Source: Flavobacteriaceae bacterium HL-DH10
GTDB lineage: Bacteria > Bacteroidota > Bacteroidia > Flavobacteriales > Flavobacteriaceae
Direction of reading: 5' to 3'
NCBI GenBank assembly: GCA_031826515.1
Contig: CP134536.1
Span: 1,128,001-1,192,000 of the forward strand
Length of the DNA stretch: 64,000 nucleotides
Part shown: positions 16,746 to 23,976 of the stretch, piece by piece
How positions within the stretch are numbered: the stretch's first letter is position 1
Layout: the number at the start of each line of letters is the position of its first letter
Translations under genes and position numbers: made by a program
The notes under the pieces: model-generated
Seen by the model: only the letters and a program-made list of their open reading frames with translations
The model's database searches: none
What the model was told of the DNA's origin: nothing

Positions 16746-17315
16746 ATGATTAAATTACTATTAAAATCGACAGTAAGTTTTTGCCTGTTCGTAGCTTTAG
16801 GTTTAACGTTATCAGGATGTAGCAACGAATCGCTTGTAGATATGCAAGCAGAAGACTCATTAAATATCACTTTGTTCGCTAAACAAAGCGCCTCACAAAA
16901 GGACAAAATGAATATTACTACGCACTTAAGTGGCGATAACGAAGTACCCGCCAGAGACACTAATGCCACTGGACAAGTTGTTGTTCGCATTAACAAAGAT
17001 GAATCGTCAATTTATTTTAAAATTATTGTCGCCAATGTACAGACGAACATTACTGGTTCACATTTTCATATGGGTCCTGCTGGCACTAATGCGGGTGTTG
17101 TTGTAAATCTGTTAAATATTAGTGACTTTCCTCCAGAGACCATTGCTCCTGTTAACGGCGTTTTGGCTGAAGGCACTATTACAGCAAGCAACTTATCAGG
17201 TGCCCTTGCTGGTAAGCCATTAAGTAATCTGATTTCGGCTATTAGAGCAGGTAACATTTATGTTAATGTCCATACAACAACTTATCCAGGAGGTGAAGTT
17301 AGAGGACAATTATAA
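16746..17315 (+). CDS. CHRD-domain lipoprotein
   Basis: A 189-residue protein with a lipoprotein signal peptide (lipobox LSGC, Cys at about residue 25). The remainder is a CHRD domain, the beta-rich module first seen in chordin: H-L-S-G-D-N-E-V-P at about 60-68, G-S-H-F-H-M-G-P-A-G near 106-115, then Y-V-N-V-H-T-T-T-Y-P-G-G-E-V-R-G-Q-L at the very C-terminus. The domain is common in bacterial secreted proteins, but its function is not established. The gene is alone on the plus strand among minus-strand neighbours and is followed by a terminator at 17331-17373. The opposite frame over the same bases is a shadow. Confidence 0.9.
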   Translation: MIKLLLKSTVSFCLFVALGLTLSGCSNESLVDMQAEDSLNITLFAKQSASQKDKMNITTHLSGDNEVPARDTNATGQVVVRINKDESSIYFKIIVANVQTNITGSHFHMGPAGTNAGVVVNLLNISDFPPETIAPVNGVLAEGTITASNLSGALAGKPLSNLISAIRAGNIYVNVHTTTYPGGEVRGQL

Positions 17316-17330
17316 TAACAACTAAAATTA

Positions 17331-17373
17331 AAAACCTAGCTAAAAAATCAATCCTTCATGCTAGGTTTTTTTT
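17331..17373 (+). terminator. Terminator after the CHRD gene
   Basis: AAAACCTAGC (17331-17340) pairs with GCTAGGTTTT (17360-17369) across a 19-base loop and runs into nine or more T residues. Confidence 0.85.
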
Positions 17374-17390
17374 TATTATCGTTGCATACT

Positions 17391-17439
17391 AAAACAAAAA
17401 AGCATCTAGATTTTCTATATAGTAAAAGAAAAGCTTCGA
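17391..17439 (-). repeat. Unit A of the intergenic repeat (solo copy)
   Basis: A diverged copy of the same element: on the plus strand AAAACAAAAAAGCATCTAGA, a T-rich stretch, TATATAGTAAAAGAAAAGCTTC. The C-C-C-G core is changed to C-T-A-G here, but the ends and spacing are conserved. Confidence 0.6.
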
Positions 17440-17525
17440 CAAGTAGTTAAGTAATTTAATTTACCTGATAAATGTCATTCTTAAAGGCTATGATATATAA
17501 TACTTTAGCCTTTAAAAGACATACT

Positions 17526-17861
17526 ATGCAATCTAAGTCATTATTATTCGCGGGGATTATCTTATTAGTAGTTGGTATTCTTCTTAAAAAAATGACACAG
17601 CTGGAAGTAATAGGATTAGCTACCATTATTACTGGTGTTACATGTAAGTTAATTTACATCGTTTTAAAAGCGAGAAATGGGGAATATAAACCAGGAACAG
17701 AGCTTTTTATTTTAACTGTTGGACTATTGTTGTTTTTTACAGGCCTGTATCTGAAAGGTGTAGAACAAAACCTGATTAAACCAATCTATTTAATTGTTTT
17801 GGGAATAACTCTAAAAATAATTTTTATCATCAAATTTATTCAGAATATTCGATCAAATTAA
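17526..17861 (+). CDS. Small integral membrane protein, function unknown
   Basis: A protein of 111 residues if started at the ATG at 17526. An upstream in-frame ATG at 17472 would add 18 residues. I prefer the later start because a hydrophobic helix begins immediately after M-Q-S-K-S and a TACTTTAG sequence resembling a -7 element lies just upstream. Four transmembrane helices are predicted (about residues 5-22, 26-46, 60-78 and 84-104), with a single hydrophilic loop R-N-G-E-Y-K-P-G-T between helices 2 and 3. It looks like the small GldL-like hydrophobic proteins common in flavobacteria, but I cannot assign a function. Confidence 0.65.
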   Translation: MQSKSLLFAGIILLVVGILLKKMTQLEVIGLATIITGVTCKLIYIVLKARNGEYKPGTELFILTVGLLLFFTGLYLKGVEQNLIKPIYLIVLGITLKIIFIIKFIQNIRSN

Positions 17862-17892
17862 GGATAGGGTATTGTCATCAAACAAAAAGCCT

Positions 17893-17945
17893 TAAAACAA
17901 AAAAGCATCCCGATTTTCTATAAAGAAAAAAGGAAAGTTTCACAT
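17893..17945 (-). repeat. Unit A of the intergenic repeat (solo copy)
   Basis: A close copy of the unit at 16528-16575. On the minus strand it falls directly after the 3' end of the 86-residue membrane-protein gene, so here it can serve as that gene's terminator. Confidence 0.65.
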
Positions 17946-17968
17946 GGAGAAACAATACAATTATTTAT

Positions 17969-18229
17969 TTAGGTTCTGTATCTTTTGAAAATAGCCAGAA
18001 TTGCAGCAACTGTAATAACTAATGAAACAATGCCAACAATACAGAGAAACATCACCACAACCCAACCAATCATAGCCTGTATTTTGGGAATATCAGGATT
18101 AGGAGGGCTACTACTTCCTTCAATAATATGTGCTATTCCCATCAACAAGGCAAACCAACTAATAATTCCTGAAATTATAAGGATAACCACATTTAAAAAA
18201 ACAGGGGTCTTCAACAATGGATTTTTCAT
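17969..18229 (-). CDS. Small two-helix membrane protein, function unknown
   Basis: An 86-residue protein with two long hydrophobic helices (about 11-34 and 52-79) joined by a Ser/Pro-rich loop (S-S-S-P-P-N-P-D-I-P-K), with positively charged ends (K-N-P-L-L-K at the front, F-K-R-Y-R-T at the back). The charge pattern and good membrane segments favour this strand over the equally long plus-strand frame. A unit A hairpin follows the stop. I recognise no family. Confidence 0.55.
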   Translation of the reverse strand: MKNPLLKTPVFLNVVILIISGIISWFALLMGIAHIIEGSSSPPNPDIPKIQAMIGWVVVMFLCIVGIVSLVITVAAILAIFKRYRT

Positions 18230-18263
18230 AACACCTTATATATAAAACCTTAAATTAAACTAC

Positions 18264-18295
18264 AAAAAAACCACCTCTTTATAAACATGAAGTGG
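18264..18295 (-). terminator. Terminator after the 106-residue protein gene
   Basis: On the minus strand CCACTTC (18295-18289) pairs with GAGGTGG (18277-18271, one G-T pair) and is followed by seven T residues. Confidence 0.7.
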
Positions 18296-18317
18296 CTCTC
18301 TTAAGCTACACTTAAAT

Positions 18318-18638
18318 TCAATTCATCTGAACCTCATTCCACTTTTCTGCAAGTTTGGAAAGGTTGGACTTCATTAAATCATCGGGTGTCATGGCAATTC
18401 TGAATTCGCATATGGCTTCAAAATTTAAAAACCATGGTTCGGCAATAGATGGGATGTCTGAAGCATCAGGAACATCCACCACCATTACGGCTCCGCGCTT
18501 GCCATCCTGTTCGGTAAAATAAATACTTTCTGGTTTAATATCATCGATGACTCGACCAATAATTTCACCAGCAGTACCATTTCTAACCATTGTATTGAAA
18601 GGCTCAATAGGACAGGTTACATTAACTAACATTCTCAT
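18318..18638 (-). CDS. Conserved small protein of unknown function
   Basis: A 106-residue soluble protein. The alternation of strands and helices (R-M-L-V-N-V-T-C-P; I-E-P-F-N-T-M-V-R-N-G-T-A-G; S-I-Y-F-T-E-Q; G-A-V-M-V-V-D-V; F-E-A-I-C-E-F-R-I-A-M-T-P-D-D-L) looks like a dimeric alpha/beta ferredoxin-like barrel. Proteins of this shape are often annotated as DUF3303-like or stress-responsive barrels. I cannot assign a reaction. It has its own terminator and stands alone among accessory genes. Confidence 0.65.
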   Translation of the reverse strand: MRMLVNVTCPIEPFNTMVRNGTAGEIIGRVIDDIKPESIYFTEQDGKRGAVMVVDVPDASDIPSIAEPWFLNFEAICEFRIAMTPDDLMKSNLSKLAEKWNEVQMN

Positions 18639-18750
18639 ATCTATTAGTTTTATGGATTAATAATCCCTTGAAGATACAAAATAATGCTGTTATTTAATTA
18701 TTTAACATGTTAATTTTTAAGCATCTATACTGTTTTGAAATATATTCCAT

Positions 18751-18880
18751 AACAAAAAGCGCCCCAATCTTCAATTAAGAAAAAGGAACCCTTATCCATT
18801 GATAATCATAAAGAGCCTATCAAACAACACAACTTCTTTATACTGCCAAAAAAAGCCCTAATTTATTAGAGCTTTTTTAG
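18751..18880 (-). repeat. Double-hairpin intergenic repeat, copy 2 (units B and A)
   Basis: On the minus strand unit B (about 18880-18825) is AAAAAAGCTCTAAT, a short loop, ATTAGGGCTTTTTTTGGCAG, then AAAGAAGTTGTGTTG. It forms a strong terminator just behind the operon ending at 18943. A spacer of about 30 bases separates it from a diverged unit A (18795-18751, GGGGCGC in place of GGGATGC). Confidence 0.7.
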
Positions 18881-18942
18881 ATTACTGCTATTTGCTAAAG
18901 ATTTTAATTTTTAACAATATAGGATTATAATTTATTCAGGGA

Positions 18943-20037
18943 TTATTTAACAAGTAGAAATTTAAACGTTACCGGAGTCTGAAGTGTTACGGAGTTGTTT
19001 TGTGGATTATATAATATTACTTGAACATTTGCTTGTCCATTACCATCAATACTTTGTAAATAAACAGACAAAATACATCCTTTTAAATCAACATTGGCGG
19101 AAGCAAGAAAAATATCTCCCATTTCAAAAGGTTTACCCACTGGAGGGTCAACTTTTAGACTGTTTGGAGAATACCATGGGCTATTTCCACTAATGGTGCC
19201 ATTACTTCCAACAGGAATGGTAAAAGAGCCATCGGCACTGGTAGACACAGGTGGTGAACTTATTGTAATGGTGCCTGGAGTATTATCAATTACAACACCA
19301 TCTCCAGCAGTAATAGTTGATAATTTAAAGTCATTGGTTGTACCATCCCCAATTAAAATTTGACCATCTGTAACCGTCGAAGCATTAAGCCCCGTACCTC
19401 CATGTTCAACAGATAGTATATCTGTTACCTTAGTTGATAAGTTTATGGTATTATCAGCAATATCTTCATTTAGAATGGTTCCATTCAGAATCTCAGAAGT
19501 TTCAACAGCCCCCTCATGAATATCCTCAGCAAGGATTTCCTCATTTAGTATTTTTTCAGTTGTAATGGCATCATCAGCAATATCATCGGCATAAAATGCA
19601 TAGGGCACAGCCATAAACTTTTGATTGCTTACCATTGTATAATTACCATCATTATTGGTTGATATTTCAACTTTTAAGAACTGGTCTGCATCAATCCAAG
19701 GAATATCAAGTAAACGCACATAACTAGTGCTTGTCACCTCACCTTTCCCAATGACTAAACTAAACAAACCATGAGCATCTGTAGTCGTAATATGGGTTTC
19801 TTCCCATTGAACCTCTCCATCAAGCCCTTTTGCAATAGTAAACCGAACTCCAATTTCTTTGTTATAAAGAGGGTTTGCTTCAATATCAATACCAACAATT
19901 TCCTGCGTTTTATCGTTAAGAGCTACAGCTTGATAATAAATGCCATCCAGATTGCCTATTCTCTGTGCTGAAATTAAATTAATGGCGCTAATAAAAGTTA
20001 CTATAAAAATATATTTAAATTTTTTCATTACAATCAT
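18943..20037 (-). CDS. Secreted fibre-like surface protein
   Basis: A 364-residue exported protein. A second ATG at 20028 gives a cleaner signal peptide (K-K-F-K-Y-I-F-I-V-T-F-I-S, ending I-S-A-Q). An N-terminal beta domain (25-150) of the type found in many Bacteroidota surface proteins (G-I-Y-Y-Q-A-V-A-L-N; F-M-A-V-P-Y-A-F-Y-A) is followed by a degenerate repeat of A/D-I-T/L-x-x-x-I-L-N-E-E-I (150-205) resembling the shaft of phage tail fibres. Then come G-G-T-G-L-N (212-217) and a beta-rich tip. The same arrangement is found in flavobacterial cell-surface fibres; there are no phage structural genes around. It is probably the last gene of a three-gene operon with a T9SS protein and an outer-membrane protein. 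Confidence 0.75.
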   Translation of the reverse strand: MIVMKKFKYIFIVTFISAINLISAQRIGNLDGIYYQAVALNDKTQEIVGIDIEANPLYNKEIGVRFTIAKGLDGEVQWEETHITTTDAHGLFSLVIGKGEVTSTSYVRLLDIPWIDADQFLKVEISTNNDGNYTMVSNQKFMAVPYAFYADDIADDAITTEKILNEEILAEDIHEGAVETSEILNGTILNEDIADNTINLSTKVTDILSVEHGGTGLNASTVTDGQILIGDGTTNDFKLSTITAGDGVVIDNTPGTITISSPPVSTSADGSFTIPVGSNGTISGNSPWYSPNSLKVDPPVGKPFEMGDIFLASANVDLKGCILSVYLQSIDGNGQANVQVILYNPQNNSVTLQTPVTFKFLLVK

Positions 20038-20051
20038 ATTAAAGGTTATTA

Positions 20052-20675
20052 CTACTCAGTTAAATTAAAGGAAAGGCCTAATGTGATACCGTAGCTTCGG
20101 TTAGCGGAAGTTTGACCTGAATCTTTTTCTATATTACCTAATCCATATAGGTATAAGCCTTCTGCATATGCAGATATAAAATTAGAAATATTAAAGTTGA
20201 GTCCTATATTACCAATAATTCCAAAATCTGACTTCTTCAGTATGCCTGACTTTGTAATATTAAACTCCTCATTGTTTAAAATCTGGGTACCACGTAACAA
20301 ATAACCATAGTATCCATTCAGAACAAAATAGGGACTAAACACTCTTCTTTTTAATATATAGCCTCCTCCTATTTTGGCCTCTGCATATTCTAAACGCCAG
20401 GAATAATTCATGCCATCGTAAACATAGTTGGCCCCTCCATTCCTCTTACCCAAACCTGCTTTAAAAATTACGTTATTTCTAAAAATATTGCGGTATCCTA
20501 TACCATATGAGCCTGCGAATACTGTTTGGTAATCAGGATTTTGCTTGACATTATCACTATTAACAAATTTAAAGTCACTTACCAATTGAGATGCCTCTAT
20601 GGTGAAACTTGGTTCTTGCGCTTTGCTTGAAAGCGAAATAAAAGTTAATGTTAATACTAGTATAATTCTTTTCAT
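20052..20675 (-). CDS. Outer-membrane beta-barrel-like protein
   Basis: A 207-residue protein with a signal peptide (1-19, ending S-S-K-A-Q). The mature part has alternating amphipathic strands with aromatic ends (G-I-G-Y-R-N-I-F-R, W-R-L-E-Y-A-E-A-K-I-G-G-G-Y, Y-F-V-L-N-G-Y-Y-G-Y-L-L, G-I-T-L-G-L-S-F-N-L) and ends in a hydrophobic strand, as expected for an OmpW/OprF-like barrel. It lies between a T9SS sorted protein gene (8 bases upstream) and the fibre-like protein gene (14 bases downstream) on the same strand. The trio may encode a surface structure and its anchor, but this is inference. Confidence 0.75.
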   Translation of the reverse strand: MKRIILVLTLTFISLSSKAQEPSFTIEASQLVSDFKFVNSDNVKQNPDYQTVFAGSYGIGYRNIFRNNVIFKAGLGKRNGGANYVYDGMNYSWRLEYAEAKIGGGYILKRRVFSPYFVLNGYYGYLLRGTQILNNEEFNITKSGILKKSDFGIIGNIGLNFNISNFISAYAEGLYLYGLGNIEKDSGQTSANRSYGITLGLSFNLTE

Positions 20676-20683
20676 ATTAATGA

Positions 20684-21217
20684 TTATTTAGATATTATTA
20701 ATTTACTGACAGATTGCTTATTATTATCGTCTAGGACCTTTAAAAGATATATTCCTATTGCCCAGGAGCTACAGTTAATAACGTGCTCTCTTAGGTTTTG
20801 AATTTTTTGCTGGTAAATAGTATTTCCTTGTATGTTAGAAATACTGATAAAAGCTTCTTTAAGCACATTGGTACTTTGCAGGGTAATCCTGTATTGAGAT
20901 GGATTGGGAAAAACTTTAATGTCTAATGCTTCAAAATCATTTTGAATCACTTTCTCAATTTTATAGCTTAACGGCTGAAGAAAACCTTGCGAAACATTAT
21001 TATTTTCAACATTTTGGGTGTTATAGGCTTGTCCTATGGTTTGCTCATAAGAATGCCCATCTTTTGATGTCGTTGTCCCATAACTTGAGATACTTTGTCT
21101 TGCTATTGTTTGTGAGTAACCATTAAATGATAAGAGCATAATAGCAACTCCCCATTTAAAAAGCCATCCTTTGAATTTTTGTTTTTCTAATAATAGTTTC
21201 ATGTATAATTGTTTCAT
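20684..21217 (-). CDS. Short T9SS-sorted protein
   Basis: A 177-residue protein. A transmembrane-like signal segment lies at about 18-36, preceded by a long charged N-region; a second ATG at residue 7 is a possible start. The middle (S-I-S-S-Y-G, T-I-G-Q-A-Y-N-T, N-N-V-S-Q-G-F-L-Q-P) is a short beta domain common in Bacteroidota. The C-terminal 75 residues form a type A T9SS sorting domain (V-F-P-N-P-S-Q-Y-R, then G-I-Y-L-L-K-V-L, ending S-K-L-I-I-S-K). It is the first gene of the operon with the barrel and fibre-like proteins. Confidence 0.82.
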   Translation of the reverse strand: MKQLYMKLLLEKQKFKGWLFKWGVAIMLLSFNGYSQTIARQSISSYGTTTSKDGHSYEQTIGQAYNTQNVENNNVSQGFLQPLSYKIEKVIQNDFEALDIKVFPNPSQYRITLQSTNVLKEAFISISNIQGNTIYQQKIQNLREHVINCSSWAIGIYLLKVLDDNNKQSVSKLIISK

Positions 21218-21547
21218 AGATCTAAAATTTAAATTTTATAAAATATAGGGTAAAAGCGATTTTTTTTTCGGCCGTTAACTTGTTAGCATTACTATATTAT
21301 ATAACATGTCACAATTTAGAATTCCTACCCCATGTTCTGTTTTTTTTATAATTTTTCGTTGAAATACTTGTAAGTTTCTGAAAAACAAATTTTTTTAAAA
21401 GTACTGTGAAGATTACAGGTGGTCATAATACACACTCGCTTATTATAATTTCCATTTATGGAACACCCTTGTTTTAAATGTACTGTGGAGGTGGTAGTGC
21501 AATTAATGATTATATACCAGTTAAAAAGTATAATAAAGATGTTGCCT
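21218..21547. other. Intergenic region upstream of the T9SS operon
   Basis: AT-rich and without a recognisable gene. It should contain the promoter for the minus-strand T9SS operon; I find no clear consensus match. It runs into the third copy of the double-hairpin repeat. Confidence 0.4.
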
Positions 21548-21710
21548 AAAACAAAAAAGCATCCCGATTTTTACTAAGTAAAAAAAGGAAAGCTTCTCAT
21601 TGGTATACCAAATTTACTTTGGTAAACTACTTTCCCGAATATTAATTCGGGAACAACACAACTTCTTATTATTGCCAAAAAAAGCCCTAATTTCTCAGAG
21701 CTTATTTGTT
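21548..21710 (-). repeat. Double-hairpin intergenic repeat, copy 3 (units B and A)
   Basis: On the minus strand unit B (about 21710-21654) reads AAGCTCT, an 8-base loop, AGGGCTTTTTTTGGCA and later GAAGTTGTGTTG. It is placed directly after the 3' end of tRNA-Asp, where it should end tRNA transcription. The spacer includes its own palindrome (TTCCCGAATATTAATTCGGG at about 21632-21651). Unit A (21596-21548) closely matches the solo copies. Confidence 0.7.
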
Positions 21711-21719
21711 GCAATTTTG

Positions 21720-21793
21720 CGGTCTGGACGGGACTCGAACCCGCGACCTTCGCCGTGACAGGGCGACATTCTAACCAACTGAACTACCAGACC
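21720..21793 (-). tRNA. tRNA-Asp (GTC)
   Basis: On the minus strand the acceptor stem GGTCTGG pairs with CCAGACC, followed by discriminator G. The D-loop contains AGTTGGTTA, the anticodon loop is CTGTCAC (anticodon GTC) within a TCGCC/GGCGA stem, and the T-arm is GCGGG-TTCGAGT-CCCGT. CCA is not encoded. A T-tailed hairpin (repeat unit B) follows the 3' end. Confidence 0.97.
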
Positions 21794-21874
21794 GTTGCTT
21801 TATTGCGGTTGCAAATATACACGCCTTTTTTAATATGTCAAACCTTTTTTATACTTTTTTTTGACTTTTTTTTA

Positions 21875-22804
21875 TTAATTAAATTTTTGACGCTCTACCA
21901 TATAGGTAGTGAGGATGTTATCAAAATTTTTATTAATATCGGCTTCTACATATTTTATTTTATACTGCGCACATTTTAAACGTAACGCCGTAAAATAATT
22001 ATTTACTACTTCATGATAATTTTCTTTTATACTATCGGCGTACAAATTAATAAACTCACCTGTTTCAACATCAACAAACCGCTTTGGTTTATTATCAAAG
22101 TCGAAATTTTGTTCTTTTTCTTTATCAAAAACATGAAATAGAATAACTTCATGTTTATTATATTTTAAGTGGCGCAATGCTTCAAATATTTTCGTTTCAT
22201 CTTCTGAAGTTTGAAACATATCGGTAAACAAAAAAATCATAGAACGTCTATGTACTTTTTCTGCTATTTCATGTAAATATTTATAAGTCTCTGTTTGTTT
22301 ATTAACTGGTTTTGATACCACAGCTTCACTTAAATGATTTAAAAGCATTTGATGATGCCTCTCACTACCCTTCTCTGGCGCATAATAATCATAATCATTA
22401 CTATAAATACTTAAGCCCACAGCATCACGTTGTTTTTTTAAAATTTGCATTAATGCAGCTGCTGCTAATGCCGAAAATGCTACTTTATTTAAATTATTAA
22501 TAGAAAAGCGATCCATTTCAGGATAATGCATCGAACTACTATTATCTAAAATGATATGACAACGCAAATTAGTTTCATCATCATAACGTTTGGTATAGAG
22601 TTTATCTGTTTTAGCAAATAGTTTCCAATCTATATGACGTGTACTTTCGCCTTGATTATATATTTTATGCTCTGCAAATTCTGCCGAGAACCCATGAAAC
22701 GGACTTTTATGCATGCCAGCAATAAACCCTTCTACGACTTGCTTTGCAAGTAATCCTAAGTTTTTAAAACCTTCTGCTTTATTAAGTTCGTTTTGTAAAT
22801 TCAT
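21875..22804 (-). CDS. DUF58 domain protein (VWA-like)
   Basis: A 309-residue soluble protein. The DUF58 signature G-E-S-T-R-H-I-D-W-K-L-F-A-K-T-D-K-L-Y-T-K-R-Y lies near residues 52-74. A von Willebrand factor A-like fold follows, with H-I-I-L-D-N-S-S-S-M at about 85-94 as a partial MIDAS. DUF58 proteins usually accompany MoxR AAA-ATPases and BatA/B-type proteins in envelope or metal-chelation tasks; none of those are adjacent here. It begins 14 bases after the clpP-like gene and the two may be co-transcribed. Confidence 0.88.
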   Translation of the reverse strand: MNLQNELNKAEGFKNLGLLAKQVVEGFIAGMHKSPFHGFSAEFAEHKIYNQGESTRHIDWKLFAKTDKLYTKRYDDETNLRCHIILDNSSSMHYPEMDRFSINNLNKVAFSALAAAALMQILKKQRDAVGLSIYSNDYDYYAPEKGSERHHQMLLNHLSEAVVSKPVNKQTETYKYLHEIAEKVHRRSMIFLFTDMFQTSEDETKIFEALRHLKYNKHEVILFHVFDKEKEQNFDFDNKPKRFVDVETGEFINLYADSIKENYHEVVNNYFTALRLKCAQYKIKYVEADINKNFDNILTTYMVERQKFN

Positions 22805-22818
22805 GAGTTTTATTGCAA

Positions 22819-23364
22819 TTATTTTAAAACACCATCAACAATACCGTAAGCAACAGATTCATCGGCACCCATCCAATGGTCGCGATTAAAATCTTTCATT
22901 ATTTTATCAAAAGTTTGTCCGCAATTATCAGCTAAAATTCGTGCGCTTAACTCTTTTGTAATTACAATTTCTTTAGCCGTAATTTCAATATCACTAGCTT
23001 GTCCGCGTGTTCCACCACTAGGTTGATGAATCATAACACGGGCATGTGGCTGTATAAAACGTTTCCCTTTTTGTCCTGCAGAAAGTATAATAGACCCCAT
23101 AGAAGCAGCAAAACCAGTACATATGGTAGACACTTGACTGTTTAGTGATTTTACACAATCGTAAATAGCAAAACCAGAAGTTACATAACCTCCAGGGCTA
23201 TTAATATATAATTGAATATCAAAATTATTCAAGGTATCTAAATACATCAATCTATCGATAACATGCTTTGCAGATTTATCATCTACTTGTCCCCATAAGA
23301 ATACTTTACGTTGCTCTAATAATTTGGTATCAATAGCATCTTGTACTTTTATTTTATCACTCAT
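22819..23364 (-). CDS. ClpP-like serine protease subunit (second-type ClpP)
   Basis: A 181-residue member of the Clp/crotonase fold. The catalytic triad is visible: Ser88 in G-F-A-A-S-M-G-S, His113 in V-M-I-H-Q-P-S-G-G and Asp162 in F-N-R-D-H-W-M. It ends G-I-V-D-G-V-L-K and is shorter at the C-terminus than the housekeeping ClpP of about 195-220 residues. There is no clpX or tig beside it, where the main flavobacterial clpP usually lies. It is therefore probably a paralogue that either forms mixed barrels or works with another ATPase. It sits between trxA and the DUF58 gene. Confidence 0.88.
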   Translation of the reverse strand: MSDKIKVQDAIDTKLLEQRKVFLWGQVDDKSAKHVIDRLMYLDTLNNFDIQLYINSPGGYVTSGFAIYDCVKSLNSQVSTICTGFAASMGSIILSAGQKGKRFIQPHARVMIHQPSGGTRGQASDIEITAKEIVITKELSARILADNCGQTFDKIMKDFNRDHWMGADESVAYGIVDGVLK

Positions 23365-23385
23365 TTTTATTTAATTTTTATCTAA

Positions 23386-23421
23386 AATAAAAAAAGGTTT
23401 ACCATTACGGCAAACCTTTTC
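23386..23421 (-). terminator. Terminator after trxA
   Basis: On the minus strand AAAAGGTTTGCC pairs with GGTAAACCTTTT (one G-T pair, 5-base loop) and continues into T residues, 22 bases after the trxA stop. Confidence 0.8.
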
Positions 23422-23442
23422 AATTTTCTTTTTATTTAACTT

Positions 23443-23760
23443 TTATAATAGACCGTCAATAGCATCTGTATAGGCATTTTTAGGTGCTACACCAACTTGT
23501 CTACCAACAACTTCTCCGTTTTGAAAAACTAAAACAGTAGGAATGTTACGCACACCATATTTAGCAGCAAACTCTTGATTTGCATCTACATCAACCTTAC
23601 CAACTACTGCTTTCCCATCATATTCTTCACTTATTTGTTCAATAATTGGTCCAACCATTCTACATGGTCCACACCAAGCTGCCCAAAAATCAACTAATAC
23701 AGGTTTATCACTTTTTAATACTGTTTCTTCAAACGTCGCATCTGTTATTTCTAATGCCAT
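23443..23760 (-). CDS. trxA: Thioredoxin
   Basis: A 105-residue thioredoxin that reduces cytoplasmic disulfides. The redox-active site is W-C-G-P-C at 29-33, preceded by V-D-F-W-A-A. The cis-proline loop R-N-I-P-T-V lies near 75-80. The size and absence of a signal peptide indicate the cytosolic form. A TAATTTTG sequence on the minus strand (23810-23803) is a plausible -7 promoter element, and a strong terminator follows, so it is likely a single-gene unit. Confidence 0.96.
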   Translation of the reverse strand: MALEITDATFEETVLKSDKPVLVDFWAAWCGPCRMVGPIIEQISEEYDGKAVVGKVDVDANQEFAAKYGVRNIPTVLVFQNGEVVGRQVGVAPKNAYTDAIDGLL

Positions 23761-23976
23761 AATATTTATATTTTAATATGTTCTTAATTCATTTTAACAA
23801 CACAAAATTAGTCAAAAAAAACTTTAAAGCTTACAACCCAACAATTTGTTTTACCTATAGCTATATTGTTGGAAGTTATTTTTGATATTTGAGCGCATAA
23901 AACAAGCTATCTGCTATATCATTTTAAGTAAGCTTTGTGTTTAATAAAAAAAATCTCATCCATAACTATTAAAAAA

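Noticed and set aside
16634-16996. Minus-strand frame of 120 codons over the start of the CHRD gene
   Set aside because: It is a shadow. The plus strand has a lipoprotein signal, the CHRD motifs and a terminator.
17985-18245. Plus-strand frame of 86 codons opposite the small two-helix membrane protein
   Set aside because: It has no plausible start context. The minus-strand product has correct charge distribution and membrane segments.
18943-20037. Prophage tail-fibre gene
   Set aside because: It has a signal peptide and sits with T9SS and outer-membrane genes; no phage structural, lysis or integrase genes are near.
13752-21710. CRISPR array suggested by repeated sequences
   Set aside because: Copies are kilobases apart, imperfect, separated by genes, and there are no cas genes.
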